In this document: piece after piece, positions 36,250 through 47,374 of the stretch
Layout: every line of letters begins with the position of its first letter
How positions within the stretch are numbered: position 1 is the stretch's first letter
Assembly (NCBI GenBank): GCA_029948255.1
Contig: JALIZF010001790.1
Location: forward strand, 62,001 to 126,000
From: Telmatactis stephensoni
Taxonomy: Eukaryota > Cnidaria > Anthozoa > Actiniaria > Isophelliidae
Direction: 5' to 3'
Length of the DNA: 64,000 nucleotides
Notes under the pieces: generated by a model
What the model saw: the letters and a program-made list of their open reading frames with translations, nothing else
The model's database searches: none
What the model was told of the DNA's origin: nothing
Translations under genes and position numbers: made by a program

Positions 36250-37625
36250 CTGAGCTACATATCAGTCCGTGGACAACAAATGAGAAGCATATAGGACATA
36301 GTACTTATTTATCTGATAGAAAAGCGTGCGGAAAACGATATAAAAGACATAGGAGTGAGTCTACCTATCTACCTATTCAAATATAGACGTAGAAAAACCG
36401 CGCGCCTGATAGAACCAACACACAAGCGCGCGCTAATTTGGTTGTGAATACATTTTTAGGAATGGAAATAGACGCAAGGCCAAGAACGATAAATTAGTTT
36501 CAAATAACACAACAACACAACAACAACAACAAAAACACCAATAATAAATGTGAAAAGTTTCAAAACTAGAAGATGCATTTTAGAGTATGACAGGTTTCAT
36601 AATTATATATCCTGTCAGCTGTTAAACCAATATCTAGCTGTTAAACCAATTTCCAGCGTCACGTCATTGTGTTGATAAATGACGCCGATATTTTAAAGAA
36701 TTACTGTACAACGTATAACATTAGAAGAGCAACACTGAAGATTAGGCCTGTCTTGTAGTATAAAACTTGTTTGCAGTATCAAGCGGCTGTATATCGAGTT
36801 TTCTTTTGCGCTTTCAGCTTAAAAAATCCGCTCGTGACGTCACACGGTTAACCAGGTTAACCGATGCTTAAATACACTAATTTACTGTATCTCTTTATGG
36901 GCGTCATGGTTAACCGTGGCCATGGTTAACCGTCGCGATCATCAAAGGAAATGATACTTAGGCAATTGTCCATCAAAACACTCGACTGAGCATGAATTAC
37001 CCTTCGTCTGACCCCTGTATGTGTCCGATCACAAATTTTTTTAACTAGGACTCTTATGGGGGTCAATCTTTTGACCGTGAGTGCAACATCTAACAATTTG
37101 CATATGTAAGTCGGCATCTCAATTCGTACAAAGTGTGCTATAGTGTTGTAATTTAGGCAGAAATGAGCTTTGCTGTGAGCCGTGTGGTAAAATACTATTC
37201 TGCTATCGCAGTCACGGGTACATGGGTATCAAAATATGAGAGTATTTCGAAGTTTCACATTTATTTACGTGGCATTTTAATATCGCACAAAACGAATTTT
37301 GATGCATAATAAGATATTTGACCTTTTAAAAAGTAAATATTAACAGAGTCTTACGTGATGGCATGTTGCCATTGACAACAGCCTTTGTGCTTAATTTCTA
37401 CAGGATTTGAAAAGCACGCGGTCCAACCAGTCCCCATACTGGCCTTAATTGATACGATTTGAATAAATTCCCAAATTGGCTTTTATCGCTAGTATTTTGT
37501 TAGGTCAAATCAATGTCACCCGAAATTGTAGCATACAGAGCCTACCTTTGACTACTACAAGTTTAGTGTAAAATCACCAAATGATTGCATTAGTTTTTCT
37601 AGTTATTTAATATTATAGGTCTCAG
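36250..37625. other. Non-coding segment between two MITE copies
   Basis: No gene seen. The segment is bounded by TCTGAG (36249 onward) and CTCAGA (to 37626), mirror images next to the facing MITE ends. It contains a cluster of four GGTTAACC palindromes (36846-36931). Confidence 0.45.
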
Positions 37626-37922
37626 ACAACGGCGTGCAGAATGGTTGAGACATTGTGCCCTAAAATTGACGTTCTTTGATATTATACCCACCATGTAAGT
37701 CGTGGAACCGCCATATATTCTGAATCCCCCTCCCCCCGACACAATGTTGGTTGGGTCAAGTGTTGGACCTATCAGGAATCTCCCTAGTCCAGTCCCAGAC
37801 TCTCTTTCTTGCCGCTCCAGGACTCGCGGAGAAAGAGAGTCCAGTATAACTTGCATGCGCATGTGCAAAATGAGCCAATCAATTAATTAATTAGTATTTT
37901 GCGAGCTTGCAATATGCAAATG

Positions 37923-38132
37923 TCAGTGTTTGGTAGCAGTGGTAGTGATGCGTATCGAAAAATTCACAAATACGTCTTTCACAACTGTCCATCCGTAAAT
38001 GGCCTGTAACTGCTCAAACTTTGGTAAAAGATTATAGTTGGTTTTTCCAAGTGCATAGCTCACTGAATCAACAAATGGCTTTCCGAAATGAGACTGATAT
38101 CGTGTATACAAAACACTTTCTTCTTCAGCCAT
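37923..38132 (-). pseudogene. Captured RecQ-like helicase N-terminal fragment
   Basis: The ATG at 38132 is in good context (CAAGATGGCTGAAG). The product includes FGKPFVDSVSYALGKTNY and LPKFEQLQAIYGWTVVKDVF. The last part resembles the Q-motif region of RecQ helicases just before Walker A (KxxQxxAI...KDVFV). There is no helicase core. It lies wholly inside the 507-bp element, so it is probably an acquired host or element gene fragment. Moderate confidence only, from short motif similarity. Confidence 0.45.
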
Positions 38133-38163
38133 CTTGAATCATTAGATGACTTTAGGATTTGTA

Positions 38164-38201
38164 ACCACGCGATCACCACATGAATGTGGTGATCGCGTGG
38201 T
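38164..38201. repeat. Perfect 18-bp hairpin
   Basis: ACCACGCGATCACCACAT, two-base loop GA, then the exact reverse complement. It lies between the captured ORF's start and the right terminal repeat of the 507-bp element. Confidence 0.9.
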
Positions 38202-38429
38202 CACTAAACTGACATGCGCATGCAAGTTATACTGGACTCTCTTTCTCCGCGAGTCCTGGAGCGGCAAGAAAGAGAGTCTGGGACTGGACTAGAATCTCCC
38301 CGGCCTACTCAACATTGAGAGAGGGGGGAAGGGGGAGTATAAAACAGGGTTGGCTAATTAAGGCCAAAATTGGGACAGTGTCTCAACAGGTTCTGCACGC
38401 CGTTGTAGCCATCATCAGACGTTAGTATG

Positions 38430-39600
38430 TATCACTACATGTTATCATCCATCACTATCCATCACTCTCCATCACTATGCATCACTATCCATCACTCTCC
38501 ATCACTATCCGTTACTAGGCATCACTATCCATCACTATCCATCACTATGCATCACTATCCATCACTATCCGTTACTAGGCATCACTATCCATCACTATCC
38601 ATCACTATGCATCACTATCCATCACTATCCATCACTATCCGTCACTATGCATCACTATGCATCACTATCCATCACTATCCGTTACTAGGCATCAGCATCC
38701 GTCACTAGCCATAATTATCCGTCACTACGCATCACTAACTGTCACTACGCATCACTATCCGTTACTATGCATCACTATCCATCACCAGGCATCACTATCC
38801 GTCACTAGGCATCACTATCCATCACTATCTATCACTATCCGTCACAATCCATCACTATCCATCACTATCCGTCACTACGCATCACTATCCGTCACTATGC
38901 ATCACTATCCGTCACTATGCATCACTATCCGTCACTATGCATCACTATCCTTCACTATGCATCACTATCCGTCACTATCCATCACTATGCATCACTATCC
39001 GTCACTATGCATCACTATCCATCACTATGCATCACTATCCATCACTATGCATCACTATCCGTCACTATCCATCACTATCCGTTACTAGGCATCACTATCT
39101 GTCACTAGCCATAATTACCCATCACTATGCATCACTATGCATCACTATGCATCACTATCCGTCACTATGCATCACTATCCATCACTATGCATCACTATCC
39201 GTCACTATCCATCACTATGCATCACTATGCATCACTATCCGTCACTATGCATCACTATCCATCACTATGCATCACTATCCATCACTATGCATCACTATCC
39301 GTCACTATCCATCACTATCCGTTACTAGGCATCACTATCTGTCACTAGCCATAATTACCCATCACTATGCATCACTATCCATCACTATGCATCACTATCC
39401 GTCACTATGCATCACTATCCATCACTATGCATCACTATCCGTCACTATCCATCACTATCCGTCACTACGCATCACTATCGGTCACTATCCATCACTATCC
39501 GTTACTAGGCATCACTATCTGTCACTAGCCATAATTATCCATCACTATGCATCACTATCCATCACTATGCATCACTATCCGTCACTATGCATCACTACCC
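38430..39600 (+). repeat. 10-bp minisatellite with higher-order structure
   Basis: About 117 decamers of the type (A/G)TCACTATCC or ATCACTATGC. A longer block (GTTACTAGGCATCACTATCT, then GTCACTAGCCATAATTA) recurs at about 39080, 39320 and 39500, giving higher-order spacings of 240 and 180 bp. Because the period is 10, ORFs of 60-250 codons appear in all frames as His/Tyr/Ser/Leu repeats. None is supported as a gene. Confidence 0.95.
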
Positions 39601-39822
39601 GCAAGAATCTTCAACTTACTGGAACAGGTGAAGGATTTCTTTACAAAGCTGCTGAATTTGAAGAGATTTGGGCCCGCCATCTCTACAACAACTCATGACA
39701 AAACACGCAAAATGATTTGTTGTAGGTATGTTATATATACCAAACAATTGTATGGCACTAAGGCATGAATTCTACCATGTTTTTATGATTTTTGTTGTTT
39801 TGTTATATTTTTCTCTACCAAG

Positions 39823-40902
39823 GTTATTTGGGCTTTCTCCAGCACACCAAACGTCTGCTACCTAGTGAACTGAACAGTGACTCGATATTTCAAAACAATG
39901 AACTCATTCAAGATTATCTCAACTGGTTAGACGTAAGTGCAGATTTCAGTATAGCTGTAAAAAGTGATGCGCATTTTAATGAATTCATCTAACTGCACGG
40001 CAAGTGTGAAACGACTTACACACGTCTTCTTTACGTTCATTTTTGCATTTCTCTATAGGAAGAAAAAAGACTCCAACCAGAAACCACTGCACTGCATCTT
40101 GGAGCATTGCTCTATGATGTGAAATTCCTGCATCGAGACTCAGCACCTAAATACAAAAAAGTTCCTTTAATCGCCAAACTGCAACGCGTTCAAACTGACC
40201 TTCAAAAAGAGGCCGAGGTTTGTCGACCATGAACATCCGAGGATTTACAATCGATCAGGAAGTGGCTAACCTGGTAAGTCAAAGTTCAAAGTTTTGGCCC
40301 AATTCCACACTAGAGACGACCAAATCGTCTGGACGGAGAAATCGTCTCCAAAAAACAAACTTTCAGAAGAACAAATTGTTTTCTTTGTTTTGTTTTGTCC
40401 GTCAAGATGAACAGGTCAACCAAAGTCCCACCTAAATTATGAACTTGAACAAGAAAAACCAATTTTACAAGACGATTTAGACAATTTGTTTGTCTCTGTA
40501 TTTCATTGTATTTCATGTGCAGAATTAATCATCCAGTGTTAGTATATTTGGGCTGCATGTGTCTCGTCTGGTTAACAGTGTATCCAGTCAGCAGTACTCG
40601 CCTCAAAACTACATGCAGGAACCATGATGGCAGCTCAATTTGCCTGTGTTTTGTTGTTTAGGCAGGAGATTTTGGACTCTTTAAGCTTACAGCGCCAAAG
40701 ATATGAGGTTTCTAGGGGTCTACACAAGTCTAGAGAAATGATGGACCTGCTGTTGATAGCTGTGTACAGCCATGTTCCTCCCTCCAGAGATACCAACACT
40801 GGAATATTTCAACGACGGACGAGGTTTGACCTAAAGGATTTTCCAAAACAGAACATACTAAGCCCAACCCTAACTTTCACCAGGGGTTGTCAAATGCCCT
40901 AG
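39823..40902 (+). pseudogene. Tyrosine-recombinase-like gene, N-terminal exons
   Basis: Exon 39823-39932 (after ACCAAG, ending GAC|GTAAGT) encodes FLQHTKRLLPSELNSDSIFQ and ends IQDYLNWLD. Exon 40059-40217 follows in phase: EEKRLQPETTALHLGALLYD, then KYKKVPLIAKLQRVQTDL. A third exon begins at 40662: QEILDSLSLQRQRYEVSRGL, then SREMMDLLLIAVYSHVPPSR. After it, two frameshifts split EIPTLEYFNDGRG from FDLKDFPKQNIL. The layout resembles the SAM-like N-terminal domain (ExKxLQPxTxALHLxAL) followed by the start of a phage-integrase-type catalytic domain, as in Crypton-like recombinases. Family assignment is from memory of similar cnidarian proteins. The copy is broken and lacks the catalytic C-terminus. 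Confidence 0.45.
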
Positions 40903-41930
40903 TCACGTGACTTCAATTCTTCGCTTAACCCTTTGATGCAAAAACACACATTTTCACGATCACCTTGAAACAACCGCCAAAAATTGGACTCCAAGTCATT
41001 TCTTTGGTTGTCAAAGTTTGGTGTTTTTACAAAGTGTCATCATAAAATCATTTTTGGAAGTCCAACGGTTTTAGAAACCTGTACTATGCCAAAACTGTAG
41101 TTCCTATTGGAACGATATTTGGAAGGGCAGGCACCAAAGGGTTAAAGAGACCAGGTTGAACTTGCTCATATGTGTTATCGGTTTGTTTAAAGTGGCCATG
41201 TTATTGACCTTGCTGGAATTTGTAGTTTTTCTCTTAATGTTAAATATTAACCTGTCAAAGAGACTGCATTGTCCCCTCCGGAATTTGCAGTTTTTCTTTT
41301 AATTATAATTACCCATATTGTTATGGCAACTGTGAGGACCTCATTTGGATAGATCAGTCTGGTTAAAGCAACCAGGTTGACCTCACTACAATCTGCAGTT
41401 TTTCTCTTCATGTTAAATTTCTGTTTCTGAGGTGGTTTACTGCATGTAGCCCTTATTTTTGTCGTGCAAATAATCAGCATTGTGGTCATTATGACATCAC
41501 AGCAAATTGTTACATTTCGTGAAAAAAACAAGAGTTTCTCAAAAGTGCACATTTTGATAGTGAATATAACTTGCAGAATTTTTCTTCTTTACTTCACATC
41601 ACCAGCTTACGTATATGTATCAAGCGAACGGGCAGACCTCATTGAAGTGTTTTGAGACTATTGCAAGCATCTGGATAGACCCCCCTAAAAATACTCAATA
41701 TTTTATCTATGTAATACTTTTTATTTGTATTCACACTGAATGTTCAAAGCAGGCAAACCAAACCCAAGTGATCAAGCTTCTAGTAAGCTAACACCTTCAG
41801 CGGCCTCTCACTATGCGCTCTACTAGTATTGTGCTAAATTCCCCCATTTTCTCCCGTTACCCTCCCTTGGACCTTAGGACCCTCACAACTACAATTCACA
41901 ATTTACAAAAAACAAGTAGCCACAAACAAT
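40903..41930. other. Non-coding stretch with CCAGGTTGA-type short repeats
   Basis: No gene supported. Motifs such as TTTTTCTCTTAATGTTAAAT and AATTTGCAGTTTTTCT recur at 41220-41420 with loose spacing, implying an old, diverged tandem structure. Confidence 0.4.
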
Positions 41931-42770
41931 GTGGAGCATGCAATAGAAATGGTCCAGCAGCAGGCCAACAGCCCTCGAGCCTTGGTTGACAACCACATAC
42001 TCCTCGCCACTCTCAAGCAATTGGCTGATTCCGCTTTACTACATCAGTGCAAACCCCTTGTCAGGGACAGTCATCTTGCTTCAGTCAGAGCAACTGAAGG
42101 GCACATCTTTACTGGTCCAAAACCGGTTTTGCTATTTAAACAACAGTTCTTGTCAGAACTATGACTACTCCAACTGATCCAGATACACTTGCTTCCATCC
42201 TCGCCGACATAACAAATGGTCAGCCAATGCTCTCTCCACTTAAGAGAGACCTCGACAGCAAGGAAGAGATCCCATCAGCACAACTGGCTCCCAGGGGTCA
42301 AAAGACCACAGAGAGCCTCAACACATTTTGGAACCAAATTGCCAGCATCTAAGCAAGATCCACCAGGAGTAGAAAGTCCAGATGGTCTTAAACAACAGTA
42401 TCAACAACAGCTGTCCAGTAGGTCTACAGTATCGTCCTAGACCCCACATCAGACCAGATGCTGTCTTTGATGCTGAAGTTAAAAGTATCTGCCAAGCTGC
42501 GGAACAAAGACTCTTGCAACTAATGGTCAAACAACATGAAAAGAACATCAGCTCAGGCAATGCACTCCTCGAGTTGCTGAAGGACAAGCTGAAAAACCAA
42601 CCAGACCACACCAAAACCACCCTCAAGAGGATTCAAGCCGCAACTTCCAAAGCAGTACATAGGATTAACAAGAGACACTCAAATACTAAGAACGAGAACA
42701 CTGAAATTGTAGCTCTATGGAATAAAGTCAAAGAATTAGACACTAATAAACAGCTGTATATCGTTTTCCA
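41931..42770 (+). pseudogene. Decayed ORF upstream of the Penelope-like RT
   Basis: Three overlapping ORFs in different frames (41931, 42161, 42382) give IEMVQQQANSPRALVDNHIL, DPDTLASILADITNGQPML and then RPDAVFDAEVKSICQAAEQR with QAATSKAVHRINKRHS. The composition looks coding and probably belongs to the element whose RT follows at 42827. No domain recognised. Confidence 0.4.
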
Positions 42771-42826
42771 ATGGTGAAAATAAAAATAGTTGTTAGCTAT
42801 TCAAATGCCTTGCTTACTGACTCTCA

Positions 42827-43668
42827 GTGTGTAAACATGCAAACATTCAAACTCAGTCACGATTTAGAAGGCAGGTAATTTCAAACCAAAATTGCAAAGC
42901 ACAAGTAAGGACTCAGAATGAAAGATTTATTAAAAATCTCTCTAATAAAGTCCTATCAGATAACGAGGCAGCTTTGCTAGCAAAAGGTTTAAAGTTCATA
43001 CCAACTCCTCCCAAACCAGTTTCTAATCTACCTCTCATTACGGACTTCAATAAGTTTGCACACCTAATGCAGTTAAGATATATTTTCCCAGACTCGGAAA
43101 CCAAAAAAACGCACCAGTTCTGTGTTAAATCCAAGTGGCAGCCACAACCCCAATTAACCATCTGTGTGGCACTTGAAGCGTATCTGGAACTGACTAAGAC
43201 TGAGTTGACACTTAGTCCAGGTGAGAGACAAGCTTTAAAAGAATTAGCTTTTAATAAAGAGGTCAATCTTAAGAAAGCTGACAAAGGAACCACTACTGTC
43301 ATCATGAATACTTTCTATAAAATTAATGAAGGACTTGCACAGGTCTCTGACGAGAAATATTATAAACCTCTCAGAGCCAATACTATGTGAGATGGCCACG
43401 AAAGTTAGTTGCTAATCGATTATATTCTAACAACTATATCGATAAAATGACACTTGGATGGCTTAATGACCACAACAACAACAAAAACGCCTAGAATACC
43501 TGAATTTTACACACTTACCAAGATACATAAAAAAGTACCAGTTGGCAGACCAATAAGTATCTGGAAGCAGTGGTTCAACCGAACAAATTTCTTCCTTATG
43601 CCACTGACAGGCCACTTCCCTATCCTCCGTACAGTCCAAGGGACTATGGAAGCCCTCGCCCTTTGATG
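42827..43668 (+). pseudogene. Penelope-like retroelement RT, N-terminal part, decayed
   Basis: The frame 42827-43388 gives FIKNLSNKVLSDNEAALLAK and GLKFIPTPPKP, a hallmark opening of Penelope-like reverse transcriptases, then KELAFNKEVNLKKADKGTTT (the KADKG motif). After a stop the thread resumes at 43490: PEFYTLTKIHKKVPVGRPI, the conserved RT2 region. The next motif, which should read like SGS-x-TE, appears only in a shifted frame. RT motifs A-E and the GIY-YIG endonuclease are absent. This is a truncated, inactive Penelope-like copy. Confidence 0.72.
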
Positions 43669-43955
43669 CGGCACCACATAGGCCATCATCAGAGTGTAGA
43701 AAGGATATATACAAATATATGCATATAAATAAAAAAATTAAACATGAGCTTGCACAAATTTTTGTTGTTTAAACAATGCCTGTTTAAAACGTACAGAGTG
43801 GTTCTCCCATATGTTTTATTCTAATTTAGCAACTTTTAAGCTGAATGTAAAGAATTATATTGCATTTAATTTGCAATAATTTTTCATAATTATATTTCTA
43901 AATCGTCAGATAAATAAAGACCAATTCCACAGCCAATTCTATTTTTCCTGAAACT

Positions 43956-44304
43956 GTGAATAAAGTTTTGCATCAAGAACATCAACAAGTACCACAAGGA
44001 GTTGCTGTTGGTGCACAAGAATTGCATCATGAAAGAGGCCAATGCCCTCAACAACCTGTTCAAATTGGCACACAAGGACCTGTAGAAGACATTGTAGAAG
44101 AGCCTCAACAGCCAGTGCTTGACGCTTACAACGTTCAGGTCTTCGAAAAGATCCAAGAAAACCCAGAAAATAAAAAAAAGACACATTGTCATCCAAGAAG
44201 AAGAGGAAGACAATGACCAAGATGATAATCCTGAGCCAGAAACTGAAAGGGAAAAGAACAAAACAGAGAAACGTAAAAAGAAAACCAAGAAAAATAAAGA
44301 GTAA
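43956..44304 (+). pseudogene. Unrecognised 3' end of a gene, Gln-rich then acidic then Lys-rich
   Basis: The frame from 43956 (HQEHQQVPQGVAVGAQELHH) to ENPENK shifts by one base in an A run near 44172 to HIVIQEEEEDNDQDDN and a lysine-rich end (KKKTKKNKE, stop 44302-44304). Its end resembles that of the unrecognised gene at 31271-32374, and both are followed by long-period tandem repeats. This may be the same class of element. Confidence 0.35.
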
Positions 44305-44369
44305 TTAATATAACAACACTAGAGAAAAGGCACTATAACTGTTAAATAGAATCAACTAGTTACCGACAA

Positions 44370-45410
44370 GTCGCTCATAATTGGTATTTACAGACTAATA
44401 TACCTTATCACTGAAGCACAACAGTTAAAAATAAACCATCAAATATAAATATATTTTCTATCTTGTTCTACTGTTTCATGGTCTCTTGTGCATTTCTTTT
44501 TCTTTCATACAAACTGTTGTGCAGAGATAAGCACTATTAGTCTTGAATTTCATTTCACAGTTCAAGTGCCTTAGTCCTGTGAAAACTTATGTTATCATAT
44601 AGATGTTTACTTACATAATTTTCATTTAGTCTATTGATATTTATCTTTGTAGTTTACTACTTAGTTTTTTTCATATAAAATAGTTCTCATTTAATTGTCA
44701 AACTAACATTTAGTTGCTAATTAGTGGTATTTAGACACCAATAGTTGTTATCACTGAAGCAAAACAGTTAGGAATAGACAAAGACCATCAAATTCGAATA
44801 TGTTTTTATCCAGTTTTATTATTTGATGGTCTCTTGTGTATTTCTTTTTCTGTCATATAAATAGTAGGGTGGCATGGGTGGCATAGTGGTTAAGCCACCG
44901 CCTCTCACCGGCTCTGATGCTGGATCATATGTGAGTTTGATGCTGGATCATATGTGAGTTTGAGTTTGTTTGATGTGTTGTTCTCTCCCATTCCACGAGG
45001 GTTTTTTTCTCCGGGTTCTCCGGTTTTTCCTCCCTCAGCAAAAATCAATGTGAGTTTTGAAATTGTATGCAGAGTATATCGAATGTAGGGGTAGTGAGTG
45101 TGCAAATGAATCTTGGAGATATTAGCAGAAATGCTACTCAGAAAATCCAAAGATAAATAAAGAATATTTATTTATTTTTATTTATAAACTGTTGTAGTGC
45201 AGTCATAACGACCATTGGTCTATAATAGCGGCTATTTAACTAGTTCAATTTTGTATCACAGTTCAAGTGCCTTGTTCTGTGGAATCTTATGTTATCATGT
45301 AGATGTTTACCTGACTAAGTATCATTTACTCGATTGATATATACCGTTTTCGTTTACTACTTAGCTTCTTTTCATATCTTAGAATATTTCTATTTAATCA
45401 TCACAAACAA
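44370..45410 (+). repeat. Two-copy long tandem repeat, second copy split by a SINE
   Basis: Blocks such as TTATCACTGAAGCA, GGTCTCTTGTG(C/T)ATTTC, CACAGTTCAAGTGCCTT and CTTATGTTATCAT occur in order in copy one (about 44370-44705) and copy two (about 44707-45410). The SINE (44876-45185) sits inside copy two between ATATAAA and ATAAACTG. Diverged, so the duplication is not recent. Confidence 0.65.
44876..45185 (+). mobile_element. tRNA-type SINE
   Basis: The head GGTGGCATAGTGGTTAAGCC matches a box-A-type tRNA start. The body is shared with 3838-4087. There is an internal 23-bp direct duplication (GATGCTGGATCATATGTGAG) where box B would lie, and an AATATTTATTT-type tail. It interrupts a tandem repeat unit. 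Confidence 0.7.
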
Positions 45411-45429
45411 ATTCCGATACATTATAAAC

Positions 45430-46415
45430 TAGACGCACACATGTGTTCACTCGTGCCCTGGGAGCCCCTTTTAGGAGAGGCTTCAATGACCGGCCCCGTT
45501 CGTACTCTTCCCCGAGCCGTTTCACACATTCTTCACTTAACCGTAACATAATATAGACCTTTTTTGACCTTTTTAAAGAATATCTGATTAGTCAATTTGT
45601 CTGTCAGCAGCTTAGTGTTTGCCTTTATCCCAACATGCAAAAATATACCAGTTTATTCAACTTTTTATTTCACTATATATCTCAATTGTTTGCTGTAAAG
45701 ACTTCTACAACGACGTTTTTGACACAATAACAAATCGTGTATTTTTTCGTTCATGTTTCGGATGTTTTATCCATTACGTGACCAAACGCATCAGGTCAAA
45801 TAGAGCCTTGGTTCCATGAAAATATATAAATACATTGTCTGGCCAGAATTGTGTTAAAATTCAATACAAAAACCTCTCAAGATCTCTTGAATGCTTGAAT
45901 GAAAAATATAATTGACTTGCCTCTATGTGCGTTCGTTTAGCAACGTAGGGTGAGAAATTCGTAGATCTCCAGCTCAAAGGAATTGCTCTGAGTCGCGAGA
46001 GCTTCATCTTCAGTACTCCATTGAGAGTTCGATATTTGGTCAAAGTATTGGAGATCAAGCTCAAAATAACAGCCCATTCTGAAGCTCTTATAAGTGTCTA
46101 GGTATATCTCGAGTTAAAAGCTCCGTTTTCTATTGTCTCACTGCTGGAAAAGCCTGTCTCTGAAAGCAATTTTTTGGGCTGTCCGCCATCTTGCATTCCT
46201 AAAGTTCCTGACTGGCGTTCACTTCGAGGGCCTTCGAAGAGTTCGCACTCGCTCAAAGGTGATGAATGAAGGGCATTGTTTCTTACGCTCTGAACCAATC
46301 AGGAGGTTTAACACGTGACCGATTGCGCAAGAAAGGCCTCTTCTGGCGGAGAACAGAGAAAAAAAAACATTTGCAGTTTATAACTCGTTCCCGGCCTAAA
46401 GGCCTGGGCACGAGT
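45430..46415 (-). repeat. 1-kb dispersed repeat (inverted copy 2)
   Basis: Reverse-oriented partner of 22702-23710, strongly similar throughout, with ACTCGTGCCC/GGGCACGAGT ends. The ORFs on it (45619, 46098, 46133, 46266) are shadows of the repeat. Confidence 0.8.
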
Positions 46416-47374
46416 AATGATCTTGCATTATATTTTGACTCACCTAGTTCATTGTAAATAGTCTGTTTCAGTAAGAGATTCATTTTTTCGCCAGCAAGAG
46501 CACTGGAGACAAAGATGTCATTTTTTCCAATCATGTTTTGCCATACATGGGGTTTACCACCATCTTTCCTGTATCAAACCTTGCAGAAATGATCCTGCAA
46601 ATGTTGACCATCAAGCTTGCTTGAAACGGACGAGACACTTAACATTTCACAACTCCTCGATTCCACAAATTTGAGAACAACCCCATTGTACAGCAATACT
46701 GTAAATCAGAAGCTTCAGAAGATTTAAGCATTCTCGAATGGGGGTCGGAAATTCATTTTCAACAGAACAAAATAAAAATGTGTGGTGCGGTCTGAAAACA
46801 ACTACTTCGAGTCACCTTAAATTTTGCTAAATGCAACTGTGCACTGTGTAGAATTTCCATACGGTAATAGAAAGTCAGTCTCGCAGAAAATATGAAGTGT
46901 TTTCACCCGAATCAGCTGCAGTAGAAAAATTGTGAAAAATGAATTGACATCGTGTGGTTTCAGTATCATCTGTATTCCTTGTATTTATACTCATCTATTT
47001 ATATAATTACTTATCCTGACCCTTCTCTAAAGATTTTATCAAGTTCAGGATTCCATGTTTAAGGAATAATTTTACAAAGTATAACAATTCTTTATATACT
47101 GTATCAGGATCCACATAATATACGGGTCCTGATATAACCAGGATATGCCAAAACCCTTATACCACCTTTTATTACCAGTAAACTATATGTATAAGAATTC
47201 AGGATACCACCTTATACAGCCTATCTCATGCAGTGTAAGGATGGGCTGAGACACGACTCGAGCAGCTGGGTACCCAGGTGCATATCAGCAGATGGTGGTT
47301 GCTTAGGGCGTTTGCATACTGTAACAGGTACTATGCAAATGAGATCAATTTAACAAGCAAACAAGAGAAAATGG
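46416..47374. other. Non-coding left flank of the nested transposon block
   Basis: No gene or strong repeat. Short TCCTGATATAACCAGGATA-type foldbacks occur at 47130-47155. Confidence 0.45.

Larger units (their letters stand above)
37785..38291. mobile_element. 507-bp Mutator-type non-autonomous element with captured exon
   Basis: The inverted ends match over 80 bp (37785-37864 and 38212-38291, starting TAGTCCAGTCCCAGAC). The element is flanked by a 9-bp duplication GAATCTCCC. Long inverted repeats plus a 9-bp duplication are the hallmark of Mutator-like elements. The interior holds a 69-codon minus-strand ORF resembling a RecQ-like first exon and a perfect 18-bp hairpin, which fits a Pack-MULE-like gene-fragment carrier. 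Confidence 0.82.
37626..38406 (+). mobile_element. 265-bp-type MITE (copy B), split by a nested insertion
   Basis: Same inverted ends and orientation as copy A. Interrupted after GAATCTCCC (37776-37784) by a 507-bp element. The nine bases are repeated at 38292-38300, where the MITE resumes with CGGCC exactly as in copy A. Confidence 0.88.

Noticed and set aside
38430..39600. CRISPR-like array
   Set aside because: Units are 10 bp, directly adjacent, with no spacers, and the genome is eukaryotic.
38427..39698. His/Tyr/Ser-rich repeat ORFs up to 253 codons
   Set aside because: The 10-bp period keeps all frames open. No start context, splice sites or non-repeat domain.
43890..44288. 132-codon minus-strand ORF rich in Phe/Ser/Leu
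   Set aside because: Antisense of the acidic/lysine-rich plus-strand gene end.
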